From positions 186,001 to 250,000 of the forward strand of contig CAVZFC010000022.1 of assembly GCA_963774445.1 (NCBI GenBank): a stretch of 64,000 nt of DNA, in the 5' to 3' direction. The notes under the pieces are model-generated. The model saw only the letters and a list, made by a program, of their open reading frames with translations, ran no database searches and was not told where the DNA came from. This DNA comes from CAVUQH01 sp963774445 (GTDB lineage Bacteria; Myxococcota_A; Polyangia; Haliangiales; Haliangiaceae). The translations under genes and the position numbers were made by a program. Position 1 is the stretch's first letter, and every line of letters begins with the position of its first letter. Positions 26,274 to 44,277 of this stretch are shown here, one piece after another.

Positions 26274-28079
26274 ATGGGGCGTTCCACGCGAGGTGCGCTG
26301 GCGCTGTTCGGCGCTGCGCTCACCCTGGTCTCCGGCTGCGGCAGCGACGGCGGTGGCGGTACCGATACCAGCTGCCAGTTCCGCACCGACGCCGACGACA
26401 TCTCGGTGCCGCCGATCCACACCCCGCGCTGGGCGTTCGAGCCGTGGATCTCCAAGGACATCTCGGACGCCGCCGACACCCGCGCGTTCGTCGCCGGCTT
26501 CGCCGACCGTGACATCCCGGTCGGCGCCGTGGTCATCGACTCGCCGTGGGAGACCCAGTACAACACCTTCGAGCCCAACCCGTCGCGCTACCCCGACTTC
26601 GCCGGGCTGGTCAACGAGCTGCACGGGCAGGACATCCGCGTGGTCATGTGGATCACGCAGATGGTCAACGAGACCTCGGTCAACTTCGAGCCGGGCGGCG
26701 ACACGTACGACGGCGCCTCGCCCAACTACGACGAGGCGTCGAAGTGCGGCTTCTTGATCAACGACGGCGACGGCTACCTGTGGTGGAAGGGGGTCGGCGC
26801 CGGGGTGAACTTCTTCGACCCCGAGGCGGTGGCCTGGCTGCGGCGGCAGGAGGACAAGACCCTGGCGCTGGGGATCGACGGCTGGAAGCTCGACTTCGGC
26901 GACCAGTACATCCCCGGACCGCAGGTCTACGACGACAACGGCGCCCACGATCACCAGGAGTACAGCGAGGCCTACTACCGCGACTTCTGGGCCTACGGGG
27001 TCAGCGTGCGCGGCCCCGACTTCGTCACCATGGTCCGGCCGTGGGACGAGTCTTATGGCTTCCCCGGGCGCTTCTACGCCCGGCCCGAGAACGCCCCGGT
27101 GACCTGGGTCGGCGACAACCGGCGCGACTGGATCGGCGTGGACGACGCGCTGAACTCCATCTTTCGCTCGGCGGATGCAGGCTACGCGGTGATCGGCTCG
27201 GACATCGGCGGCTACCTCGACTTCAACGACGTCGACCAGAGCGAGATGATCCCGTTCTCGACGTTGGTGTTCGCGCGGTGGACGGCGATGTCGGCGCTGA
27301 TGCCGTTCTTCCAGCTCCACGGCCGCGCCAACATCGCGCCGTGGACGGTGCCCGACAACGTCAACGTCACCGTCGAGATGTACCGCTACTGGGCAACGCT
27401 GCACCACGAGCTGGTGCCGTTCTTCTACAGCCTGGCCGAGGAGGCCTACGCCGGCGGCGAGCCGATCATCCGCCCGCAGGGGCAGATGGCCGACTGGGCC
27501 GAGGACTATCGCTTCGTGGTGGGCAACACCTTCTTGGTGGCGCCGATCCTGGACGACACCGGCGTCCGCGACGTGCTCCTGCCGTCGGGCCAGCTGTGGA
27601 TCAACTGGTGGGATCAGACGCAAGCGGCCGACGGCGGTCAGATGATCCGGGGCTACGACGCCACGGATCGGCGCCGCTATCCGATCTACGTGCGCAAGGG
27701 CGCGATCGTCCCCGCCCACGTCTCCAGCGACGTGACCGGTTTGGGGGACGCGGCGTCGGCGGGCAAGTTGACCGTGGCGGCCTGGCCCGACAGAAGCGAG
27801 CAAAGCTTCCCGCTGCACGACGACGACGACCAGGTGACCACGATCGCCGCGAAGCTCGGCCAGCTGACCCTGTCGCGGGCGCTGGCGCCGGTCATCGCCC
27901 GGGTGCTGGTCAACGTCGCGCCGACCAGCGTGATGTCGGGCGGCACCGCGCTGACCGAGGCGGCCGACCGGGCCGCGTTCGACGGCGGCGAGGGCGTCTG
28001 GCTGTACGACAGCACCGCGAAGCTCTTGTGGATCTCGGTCGGTGCCAGCGCCGGGCCGGTGACGCTCACCTGGCAGTGA
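26274..28079 (+). CDS. Glycoside hydrolase family 31 lipoprotein
   Basis: A 601-residue exported glycosidase (alpha-glucosidase/xylosidase-type family). A lipobox is seen at VSGCG (about residues 19-23). The TIM-barrel catalytic domain has the GH31 nucleophile region GIDGWKLDFGD (Asp207) and the acid/base region TWVGDNRRDW (Asp281). Other family blocks are present: GSDIGGY, LHGR in the substrate site, RWTAMSALMPFFQLH, and the C-terminal beta domains from about residue 470. Substrate specificity cannot be told. It is 9 bp after the TraB-like gene and 22 bp before the next lipoprotein gene. Confidence 0.92.
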   Translation: MGRSTRGALALFGAALTLVSGCGSDGGGGTDTSCQFRTDADDISVPPIHTPRWAFEPWISKDISDAADTRAFVAGFADRDIPVGAVVIDSPWETQYNTFEPNPSRYPDFAGLVNELHGQDIRVVMWITQMVNETSVNFEPGGDTYDGASPNYDEASKCGFLINDGDGYLWWKGVGAGVNFFDPEAVAWLRRQEDKTLALGIDGWKLDFGDQYIPGPQVYDDNGAHDHQEYSEAYYRDFWAYGVSVRGPDFVTMVRPWDESYGFPGRFYARPENAPVTWVGDNRRDWIGVDDALNSIFRSADAGYAVIGSDIGGYLDFNDVDQSEMIPFSTLVFARWTAMSALMPFFQLHGRANIAPWTVPDNVNVTVEMYRYWATLHHELVPFFYSLAEEAYAGGEPIIRPQGQMADWAEDYRFVVGNTFLVAPILDDTGVRDVLLPSGQLWINWWDQTQAADGGQMIRGYDATDRRRYPIYVRKGAIVPAHVSSDVTGLGDAASAGKLTVAAWPDRSEQSFPLHDDDDQVTTIAAKLGQLTLSRALAPVIARVLVNVAPTSVMSGGTALTEAADRAAFDGGEGVWLYDSTAKLLWISVGASAGPVTLTWQ

Positions 28080-28101
28080 GCCGGCCTGATACGATGCGGT
28101 C

Positions 28102-29019
28102 GTGAAGATCGCAACGCTGGTCACGTTGATGGTGGGGATGGTGCTGGCGGTGGCCGGCGGGTGCGAGAAGGCCAAGCCGAGCGCCGAGGCGCCCCCGGCG
28201 ACGCCCGAGGCGACGCCCGCGCCGTCGCCGGCACCCGCGCCGTCGCCCGCACCTGCACCCTCACCCGCTCCCGCGACCGCGGCCGACTACCATGTCGATG
28301 GCTTCGCGCTGGGCACCCGCTACTCCGAGATCATGGCCCGCGATCCGTACCGCGCGCCCTGCGACGACGATCCGATCGACCGGGCCAAGAGCGTACGCTC
28401 GATGGTCTACGGTGGCTTACCGTGTCGGGGCCAGGCGTTTCCGGGCGGCACGTCGGTGATCTTCTTCTTCCCCTACGAAGATCCGGACGTCTTCGACAAG
28501 CCGATCGACGCGGTGATCTGGCTGGGGGGTGACTACTTCGCCACGCACTCGGACGTGCCATTGCAGCCCGGCATGCCCAGAGCCAAGGCGACGGAGCTGT
28601 TCGGTCCGGCGACTGCGACGCTGGATCTGCCGGATCGCTACGGCCTCCGCGTGGAGCGCCATGCCGGCGACCGCTGGGTCATTCTCGACGGCGACGTCAT
28701 TGCCGGCGTTGGCCTGGGCCGGCTGTCAGACGATCCGAAGGCCGGCTACTGGGAGGTCGCCAGCGAGATGTACCGCCGCTACACCGCGCGTCTCGGCGCC
28801 GGCGCCGGCAAGATTCCCCGCGCCGACTGCGAGGCGGCGTTCGACAAGATGGTCGCCCTCATGGCCGCCGATGCCGCGGCCAAGAAGGACGCGGACGAGC
28901 TGCGCGCCGACCGCGAGCGCAAAGTCGGCCAGTGCATGAGCCAGGCCACGCCCGCCCAGGTCGCCTGCGTCAAAGCCGCCACCAGCTACGCCGCGGCGAT
29001 GAAGTGCGTGGACAACTGA
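28102..29019 (+). CDS. Lipoprotein with Pro/Ala-rich linker, unknown function
   Basis: A 305-residue protein with a GTG start at 28102. The lipobox VAGGC (about residue 21) is followed by an Ala-Pro-Ser repeat linker to about residue 62. The folded part contains paired cysteines (APCDDD, LPCRGQ) and a C-terminal helical segment with three more (RADCEAAF, GQCMSQ, VACVKAA, MKCVDN). Short four-Cys helical tails of this kind occur in several myxobacterial lipoproteins. It is the last gene of the exported run and is followed by REP-like hairpins. Confidence 0.65.
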   Translation: MKIATLVTLMVGMVLAVAGGCEKAKPSAEAPPATPEATPAPSPAPAPSPAPAPSPAPATAADYHVDGFALGTRYSEIMARDPYRAPCDDDPIDRAKSVRSMVYGGLPCRGQAFPGGTSVIFFFPYEDPDVFDKPIDAVIWLGGDYFATHSDVPLQPGMPRAKATELFGPATATLDLPDRYGLRVERHAGDRWVILDGDVIAGVGLGRLSDDPKAGYWEVASEMYRRYTARLGAGAGKIPRADCEAAFDKMVALMAADAAAKKDADELRADRERKVGQCMSQATPAQVACVKAATSYAAAMKCVDN

Positions 29020-29021
29020 TC

Positions 29022-29145
29022 GCGCCCTTCGACGCCGCTGGCGCTCCGCGCGAGCTCTGCTCAGGGCGACCGGACAAAATGCCGGCGCCCTTCGACGCCG
29101 CTGGCGCTCCGCGCGAGCTCTGCTCAGGGCGACCGGACAAAATGC
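29022..29145. repeat. Two tandem 61-bp REP-like repeats
   Basis: Two copies of the same 61-bp unit (29022-29082 and 29085-29145) start right after the stop codon of the preceding gene. Each unit is an imperfect palindrome with ends like GCGCCCTTCGAC and CTCAGGGCGACCGG. They resemble dispersed REP-type elements common in high-GC bacteria. Confidence 0.85.
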
Positions 29146-29187
29146 TCCCGCTTGCATATGCCGTGGGGTGCGCGGGCCTCCATCCCC

Positions 29188-29234
29188 GGTCGTCCTGAGC
29201 GAAGCGAGCGAAGCGAGCGGAGTCGAAGGGCGCG
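29188..29234. repeat. Inverted related REP-like unit
   Basis: Starts GGTCGTCCTGAGCG and ends AGTCGAAGGGCGCG, a relative of the two preceding repeats in the opposite orientation. Together the three units can form large hairpins between the convergent genes ending at 29019 and 29252, and may end both transcripts. Confidence 0.75.
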
Positions 29235-29251
29235 TCCGAAGCGCCGGGGCC

Positions 29252-30015
<764 letters not shown>

Positions 30016-30019
<4 letters not shown>

Positions 30020-30284
30020 GGCACGTCGACGGCGTCGATCACGCCCACGATGACCGAGCGGATCGGCACCTGCTGCCCCATCTTCATCAGCTGGCGGACC
30101 CCGTTGCCCTCGCTCATCACCAGCACCCGGTCGCCGGGCCCGGCCTGCACGCGGTCGACGGCCAGAAAGCTCTCACCGACGTCGTTGCCCTGCTCGTCGA
30201 GCCGCTGCACGACCATCAACTTGAGCCCCTCGTAGGCCGGGTGCTTGACCGTGGCGACCACGTTGCCGATGACGCGGCACATCC

Positions 30285-30288
<4 letters not shown>
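30016..30288 (-). CDS. Microcompartment vertex protein (BMC-P, EutN/CcmL family)
   Basis: A pentameric shell-vertex protein of bacterial microcompartments, about 88-90 residues, the normal length. Family features: CRVIGNVVATVKHPAYEGLKL at the start, a middle AVDRVQAGPGDRVLV loop, and VIVGVIDAVDVP at the end. Start choices: GTG 30288 (overlapping the previous stop as GTGA) or ATG 30282, which gives the usual MCRVIG beginning. It overlaps the aldolase gene by 4 bp. Pentamers cap the twelve vertices of a shell; the hexamer (BMC-H) genes are not in this window. Confidence 0.92.
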
Positions 30289-30563
<275 letters not shown>

Positions 30564-30592
30564 ACCCGGCGCAGCCTAGCACAGCACGGGGC

Positions 30593-39037
<8,445 letters not shown>

Positions 39038-39557
39038 TCGCTGTAACCCCGGCAGGTTAGCATGACGCGCTGGCCGCCGTCCCAGCTCCGGGCGCGCACA
39101 GACAGCTTCTGTAAGTGCTTATTGGGTGGCGCACTTCGGCCTACAGCCCCGGGCTCGCTGGCGAGATTGGCGGGTCAGCGCGCATGCCGCGGGGGATTTG
39201 CTTCTCGGTGACCTCGTCGTCCAGCCCGTGGCCGTGGATGACGCTGCGGTAGCGGTGGCGGCCCGGCGCGGTGATCGGCGCCTCGGCCCAGCAGAGCTCC
39301 TCGCCGGGCGCCGATGGCGTCGGCCAGGTGCGGCAGCTCCTTGCCCAGGACGCTGGCGCTGGCCAGCCCCTGGAGCTGGGCGTGCATGGCGCGGGCGGCG
39401 GCATCGGCTACCTCCAATCACCCGCCGCGGCTGGCCGCCGTCGAACGTCACGTCGTCGGTCGCGCGACGAAATGCGCGACGTGCTCGGACGCCACGGTGA
39501 GGCCGCGTCGACCTGCGCACGGGGCGATGGTGCGATCCTTGCTACCCGACCGTAGCC
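39038..39557. other. Intergenic region, 520 bp, before the oxidase operon
   Basis: Lies between the divergent TPR and coxB genes, so both promoters should be here. Apart from the degenerate small gene at 39141-39417 (described separately) I see no named signal, and coxB has no strong ribosome site in front of its ATG. Confidence 0.4.
39141..39417 (-). pseudogene. Possible small frameshifted gene
   Basis: One minus-strand frame reads like protein from about 39417 (TTG start; EVADAAARAMHAQLQGLAS, VLGKELPHLADAIGAR), and another takes over after about 39300 (GEELCWAEAPITAPGRHRYRSV ... DDEVTEKQIPRGM). ATG 39404 in the second frame has a GGAGG site. The pattern suggests a small gene with one frameshift, or chance in GC-rich DNA. 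No family recognised. Confidence 0.3.
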
Positions 39558-40493
39558 ATGACGGCCCCGGCGACTGTGCCTGTCTTGCAGCCCGCGTCTT
39601 CGGCAGCGGACCGGATCTACAGTCTGACACTGGTGGCGCTGGGTTTGTGTGCGGTGATCCTGGCGCTGGTCAGCGCGCTGGTGGTGATCGCGGCAATTCG
39701 CTACAGGCGTGCGCCTATTCCCCACCACCCGGCGGCGACGAACACCTGGCTCGAGGCCGCCTGGACGCTGCTGCCCGTCGTCCTGCTCGCGGGAATGCTG
39801 GCGATGGTGATTCCGATCATGTGGCAGCTCGATCCCCCGCCGATCGCCAAGCAGACGCCTGATCTGGTCGTGCGTGGACACCAGTGGTGGTGGGAAGCCC
39901 GCTATCCGTCGGGAGTCGTCACCGCCAACGAGATTCACATTCCGGTGGGCAAGAAGCTGTTGATCCGCCTCGAGTCCGCAGACGTCGTGCACAGCTTCTG
40001 GGTACCGCAGCTGGCGCGCAAGCTCGACATGATCCCCGGACACCCCAACGAGCTGTGGCTGGAGGCCGATCACCCGGGCCGATATCAGGGCATCTGTTCC
40101 GAGTTTTGCGGCGCCCAGCACGCGCACATGCGCTTCACCATGGTCGCCGAGCCGGCGCCCGAATTTGCCCGCTGGGAGCGGGCGCAGTTGCGTCCGGCGG
40201 CAGCGGCCGAGACGCCCACCGAGCGGCGCGGCGCGGCGCTGTTTCAGTCCAAGACCTGCGCCAGCTGCCATCGCATCGCCGGCACCAGCGCCAACGGCGG
40301 CGTCGGTCCGGACCTCACCCATGTCGGCTCGCGGCACATGCTGGCCGCCGACACCATGGTCAACAACGAGCAGACCATGGCCGAGTGGCTGAAGGATCCG
40401 GCGCGCTTCAAGCCCGAGAGCCACATGCCCGACTTCGGCCTGTCAACGGATCAGGTCGATGCGCTGGCGGCCTATCTGGAGAGCCTGCAGTGA
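39558..40493 (+). CDS. coxB: Cytochrome c oxidase subunit II with fused cytochrome c (caa3 type)
   Basis: A 311-residue protein anchored by two membrane helices (about residues 20-48 and 70-92). It accepts electrons from cytochrome c and passes them through the CuA centre to subunit I. The CuA ligands are seen in GICSEFCGAQHAHM (Cys180, Cys184, His188, Met191), with HQWWWEARYPSG before. A class I cytochrome c domain is fused at the C-terminus: CASCH (Cys234, Cys237, His238), GPDLTHVGSR, and a Met in SHMPDFG. It is the first gene of the operon; its stop overlaps the coxA start (GTGA). The fused haem domain removes the need for a separate mobile cytochrome. Confidence 0.95.
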   Translation: MTAPATVPVLQPASSAADRIYSLTLVALGLCAVILALVSALVVIAAIRYRRAPIPHHPAATNTWLEAAWTLLPVVLLAGMLAMVIPIMWQLDPPPIAKQTPDLVVRGHQWWWEARYPSGVVTANEIHIPVGKKLLIRLESADVVHSFWVPQLARKLDMIPGHPNELWLEADHPGRYQGICSEFCGAQHAHMRFTMVAEPAPEFARWERAQLRPAAAAETPTERRGAALFQSKTCASCHRIAGTSANGGVGPDLTHVGSRHMLAADTMVNNEQTMAEWLKDPARFKPESHMPDFGLSTDQVDALAAYLESLQ

Positions 40494-42131
40494 CCGACCG
40501 CGCCCAGCCTGCTGTCGCCGCCAGTCGCTCGGTGCTGCTCGAGTGGCTGAGCAGCGTCGATCACAAGCAGATCGGCATTCTCTATCTGCTCGGGGCCGGG
40601 CTGTTCGCCGCCGTCGCGGGGCTCGAGGCGATGGTCATGCGCACGCAGCTGGCGGTGGCCAACAACCACCTGGTATCGCCCAGCACCTACAACCAGCTGT
40701 TCACCATGCACGGCACGACCATGGTGTTCCTCGTCGGCATGCCGCTGGTCCTGGGCGTGGCCACCTACGTCGTGCCGCTGCAGATCGGCGCCCGCGACAT
40801 GGCGTTTCCGCGGCTCAACGCGATGAGCGTGTGGATGTTCTTCTTCGGTGGCCTGCTGTTGCACTTCAGCGTGCTCGCCGGCGGGGCGCCGGCGGCCGGC
40901 TGGTTTGCCTACGCGCCGCTCAGCGAGAAGGCCTACTCGACCTCGCACGGCGTTCAACTACTTCGCGCTCGGTTTGCTGGTGAGCGGCATCGGCTCGGTC
41001 TCCGGCGCGCTCAACCTGATCGTCACCATCGTCACGCTGCGGGCGCCCGGCATGACAATCACCCGGCTGCCGCTGTTCGTGTGGATGGTGCTGGTCAACT
41101 CGGTGCTGATCATCCTGGCGCTGCCCGTGCTCAACGCGGCGCTGGTGATGCTGTTCATCGACCGCCAGCTGCACGCCAGCTTCTTCGTCCCCGACCGCGG
41201 CGGCTCGGCCATCCTGTGGCAGCACTTGTTCTGGATCTTCGGCCACCCGGAGGTCTATATCCTGGCGCTGCCGGCCTTCGGGATGATCTCCGAGGTCATT
41301 CCGGTCTTCTCGCGCAAGCCGATCTTCGGCTATCCGTTCGTCGCCGCGTCCACGGTGCTGATCGCGTTCCTCAGCTTCGGCGTGTGGATTCACCACATGT
41401 TCACCGTCGGGCTGGGCCAAGCGGTCACCCTGGTGTTCGCCCTGGGCAGCATGGCGATCGCGGTGCCCACCGGGGTCAAGATCTTCAACTGGATCGCCAC
41501 GATGTGGGGCGGCTCGCTGCGCTTCACCACCTCGATGCTGTTCGCGGTCGCCTTCATCATCGAGTTCACCATCGGCGGCCTCAGCGGGGTGACCTTCACC
41601 TTCGTGCCGATGGACTGGCAGCTCACCGACAGCTACTACGTGGTTGCGCATTTTCACTATGTGCTGATCGGCGCGACCATCCTGGGCTCGTTCGCCGGGC
41701 TCTACTACTGGTTCCCCAAGATGACCGGTCGGCTGCTGTCCGAGCGACTGGGCCGCTGGCACTTCTGGCTGACCATCGTCGGCTTCAACGGCACCTTCAT
41801 GGTCCAGCACGTCCTCGGCTTCATGGGTATGCCGCGGCGGGTCTATACCTATCCGGATCTGCCCGGCTGGACCGCGCTCAACTTCGTCTCCACCGCCGGC
41901 GCCTACGTGCTGGGGCTGTCGTTCCTGTTGTTCTTCATCAACGTCGCCGTCAGCGTTCGCCGCGGCCGGCCGGCCGGCGACAACCCCTGGGAGGCGTGGA
42001 CGCTGGAGTGGCTGACCTCGTCGCCGCCGCCGGCGCACAACTTCGACGTCGTGCCGGTGGTCGCCAGCCGGCGGCCGCTGCTGGAAGATCACGTGCGCGA
42101 CGCCGCCGACCGCGAGGTGGAGCATGGCTGA
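40490..42131 (+). pseudogene. coxA: Cytochrome c oxidase subunit I, one-base frameshift
   Basis: The catalytic haem-copper subunit. Read from GTG 40490, the first frame carries the N-terminal helices with the haem ligand region FTMHGTTMVF. At about 40,953 (GGCGTTCAAC) an extra T moves the sequence to another frame, which continues FNYFALGLLVSG to the stop at 42131. Correcting one base restores a full subunit with FGHPEVYI (His-Tyr crosslink), WIHHMF (CuB histidines) and VAHFHYVL (haem a/a3 ligands). All catalytic residues are present, so the frameshift may be a sequencing error. The end overlaps coxC by 8 bp. Confidence 0.85.
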
Positions 42132-42741
42132 GGCGACCATCGACGCCACCATCGGCGCGAATGGCGACCGCGAGACCGACGAGACGCGCGAGGCCGAGAC
42201 CCGGATCCATCTGTTGATGAAGGCGTTCATCGTGTCGGAGGCGACCTTCTTCCTGGCGCTGTTGATCGCCTACGTCTACTTCCACGCCCTCTCGGATCCG
42301 GACGCCGCGCGGGTCCTCGACCCCGGGCGCACCGGCATCGCCTCGCTGCTGCTCATCGCCTCGAGCGCGACCCTGGCGCCGGCCTCGCGGCTGCTGGGGC
42401 GCGGGCGCGCCGGGTGGTTCCGCGTCAGCGTCGTGGTCACCGTCGGCCTCGGCGTGGCGTTCCTGATCATGCAGGGGCTCGAGTGGCATCGCCTGCTGGT
42501 GGGCGGCACCGGCGTCGCCGCGGGGCTGTTCGGCTCGACCTTCTTCACCCTGACCGGCTTCCACGGGCTGCACGTCCTGGTCGGCCTGCTGTCGCTGGTC
42601 GTGGTCATGGCGCTGAGCCTGAGCGGCCAGCTGCGCCCCCGGCACCGCGCTGGTGTCGAGGTGGTGGCCATGTACTGGCACTTCGTCAACCTGGTGTGGG
42701 TCGCCGTCTACTCGGTCGTCTACCTGAGGTTGGTGCTGTGA
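42124..42741 (+). CDS. coxC: Cytochrome c oxidase subunit III
   Basis: A 205-residue membrane protein with about five helices (short subunit III). The start overlaps coxA. Family features: LMKAFIVSEATFFLALLIAYVYF, QGLEWHRLL, FTLTGFHGLHVLVGL (conserved Glu/His region) and YWHFVNLVWVAVYSVVYL at the end. It supports the core oxidase in the inner membrane. The stop overlaps the ctaG start (GTGA). Confidence 0.93.
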   Translation: MAEATIDATIGANGDRETDETREAETRIHLLMKAFIVSEATFFLALLIAYVYFHALSDPDAARVLDPGRTGIASLLLIASSATLAPASRLLGRGRAGWFRVSVVVTVGLGVAFLIMQGLEWHRLLVGGTGVAAGLFGSTFFTLTGFHGLHVLVGLLSLVVVMALSLSGQLRPRHRAGVEVVAMYWHFVNLVWVAVYSVVYLRLVL

Positions 42742-43532
42742 GCGGCCTGCAGATCCTCGGCATGTGGAGCCTCGACCCGAGCATCGCCGCCGGAATCGTC
42801 GTGCTGGGCGGCGCCTACGCCGCTGCCTGCCGGCTGCGGTTCGAGCGCCGCGCGCTGGCGTTTGCCGGCGGCCTGCTGGTGCTGGCGGTGGCGCTGCTGT
42901 CGCCCATCGACGAGCTTGGCGAGACCTATCTGTTCAGCGCCCACATGCTCGAGCACGTGCTCATCTTCGTGGTCGCGCCGCCGCTGCTCTTGCTCGGCCT
43001 TCCCCGGCGCTGGGGACAATGGCTGGCGGAGAGCCGGCTGGACCGGCTGGTCACCGCGATCACCGGGCCGTCGGTCGCGGTCGTGCTGTCGTCGGTGATC
43101 TTGTGGGGCTGGCACCTGCCGGTGCTGTACGACGCGGCGCTGGCGAGCGACGCGATCCACGCGCTGGAGCACGGCATGTTCGTCGCCGCCGGGCTGCTCT
43201 ACTGGTGGCCGCTGCTTCAGCCAATGCCCGGGCGGCGACTCCAGGGGGGCGCCGCGCTGGTCTATCTGGGCGCCGGCATGGCGTCCAACAGCTTGCTCGG
43301 CATCCTCATCACCTTCGCCGCGCCCGGGCTGTATCCGGCGTACGTGTCGCCGCCCGACCCGGAAGGCGTGCACGCGTTCTTGCGCAGCCACTGGCGCTTG
43401 ACCCTCGCCTTCGACCAGCAGCTGGCCGGGCTGATCATGTGGACGTTCGGAGCGGCCGGATTCCTCGGCGGCGCCGTCCTGGCGTTGGCGCGCATGTTCG
43501 GCGGCGAGCACGAGCTGGGACAGGAGTCCTGA
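42738..43532 (+). CDS. ctaG: CtaG-family cytochrome c oxidase assembly protein
   Basis: A 264-residue polytopic membrane protein of the caa3-type CtaG family, needed to assemble the oxidase (probably copper insertion). Visible motifs: LLSPIDELGETYLFSAHMLEHVLIF, LWGWHLPVLYDAAL, ALEHGMFVAAGLLYWWPLL, LGILITFAAPGLYPAYV, with several conserved His/Met. The GTG start at 42738 overlaps the coxC stop. Confidence 0.88.
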   Translation: MSGLQILGMWSLDPSIAAGIVVLGGAYAAACRLRFERRALAFAGGLLVLAVALLSPIDELGETYLFSAHMLEHVLIFVVAPPLLLLGLPRRWGQWLAESRLDRLVTAITGPSVAVVLSSVILWGWHLPVLYDAALASDAIHALEHGMFVAAGLLYWWPLLQPMPGRRLQGGAALVYLGAGMASNSLLGILITFAAPGLYPAYVSPPDPEGVHAFLRSHWRLTLAFDQQLAGLIMWTFGAAGFLGGAVLALARMFGGEHELGQES

Positions 43533-43533
43533 C

Positions 43534-43764
43534 ATGGCATCGAATTCGAACTGGGTAGCGGCACGTCCGCGCGAGATTCCGGCGCCCACCTACTGGCCGG
43601 TGACCCTGGCCGTCGGCGTGACCGCCGTGGCCGGTGGACTGGTCACCTCGTGGGTGGTGGCGGCGGTGGGCGCCGCGCTGATGGTGGTGGCGCTGCAGGG
43701 CTGGATCCGCGACATGGTCCGCGTCGCGCCCGCACCGCAACCGACGGAGGACGTCGATGAGTGA
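43534..43764 (+). CDS. Small membrane protein in oxidase operon
   Basis: A 76-residue protein with two hydrophobic segments (about residues 21-40 and 42-60), a basic N-terminus and an acidic tail. Length and topology recall oxidase subunit IV-type proteins, but the sequence is too short to be sure. It begins one base after the ctaG stop and overlaps the Rieske gene by 8 bp. Confidence 0.6.
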   Translation: MASNSNWVAARPREIPAPTYWPVTLAVGVTAVAGGLVTSWVVAAVGAALMVVALQGWIRDMVRVAPAPQPTEDVDE

Positions 43765-44275
43765 CGACTGCAAGGACTGTCCCGAGCGTTCGGTCACCGT
43801 GCCGATCACGCGGCGGACCTGGTTCAATGTCGCGTTGATGGGGGTCGGCGCGGCGCTGGTCGGCGTGCCGGTGGTCGGCTACCTGGTCGGTCCGCTGCTC
43901 CGCGACGTGCGCCAGCGCTGGCGCACCGTCGGCGCGGTCGACTCGTTCGCCGTCGGCACGACCGTGAAGGTCGAGTTCGAGAATCCGTCGCCGGGGCGAT
44001 GGAGCGGGCTCACCGCGCGCACCGCCGCCTGGCTGCGGCGCGAGTCCAAGGACGAATTCGTGGCGTTCGCCATCAACTGCACCCACCTCGGCTGCCCGGT
44101 CAGGTGGCTGCAGAAGGCGGAGCTGTTCATGTGTCCCTGCCACGGCGGCGTCTACTACGCCTCCGGCAAGGTCGCCGCCGGACCACCGCCCCAGCCGCTG
44201 CCGCGCTATCCGGTGCGGGTGCGCCGGGGCAAGGTGGAGATTCGGACCTCGGCCCTGCCGATCACCACGACCTGA
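43757..44275 (+). CDS. qcrA: Rieske iron-sulfur protein of quinol:cytochrome c reductase
   Basis: A 172-residue [2Fe-2S] protein of the bc-type complex. One N-terminal membrane helix (about residues 25-48, after the RRTWF signal-type start) anchors a soluble Rieske domain. The cluster ligands are CTHLGC (Cys108, His110) and CPCHGG (Cys126 and Cys128 region, His129). It takes electrons from quinol and passes them to the cytochrome c domain of the next protein. It overlaps the preceding small gene by 8 bp and is followed at once by cytochrome b (2-bp gap). Confidence 0.93.
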   Translation: MSDDCKDCPERSVTVPITRRTWFNVALMGVGAALVGVPVVGYLVGPLLRDVRQRWRTVGAVDSFAVGTTVKVEFENPSPGRWSGLTARTAAWLRRESKDEFVAFAINCTHLGCPVRWLQKAELFMCPCHGGVYYASGKVAAGPPPQPLPRYPVRVRRGKVEIRTSALPITTT

Positions 44276-44277
44276 CC

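Noticed and set aside
25302..28175. Long minus-strand frame opposite TraB, GH31 and lipoprotein genes
   Set aside because: The plus strand carries clear TraB and GH31 motifs. The minus-strand translation is repetitive His/Arg/Val-rich and has no family motif.
28210..28290. Tandem repeat DNA in the lipoprotein gene
   Set aside because: The repetition is the Ala-Pro-Ser coding linker (CCCGCGCC-type codons), a normal low-complexity lipoprotein linker, not a separate repeat element.
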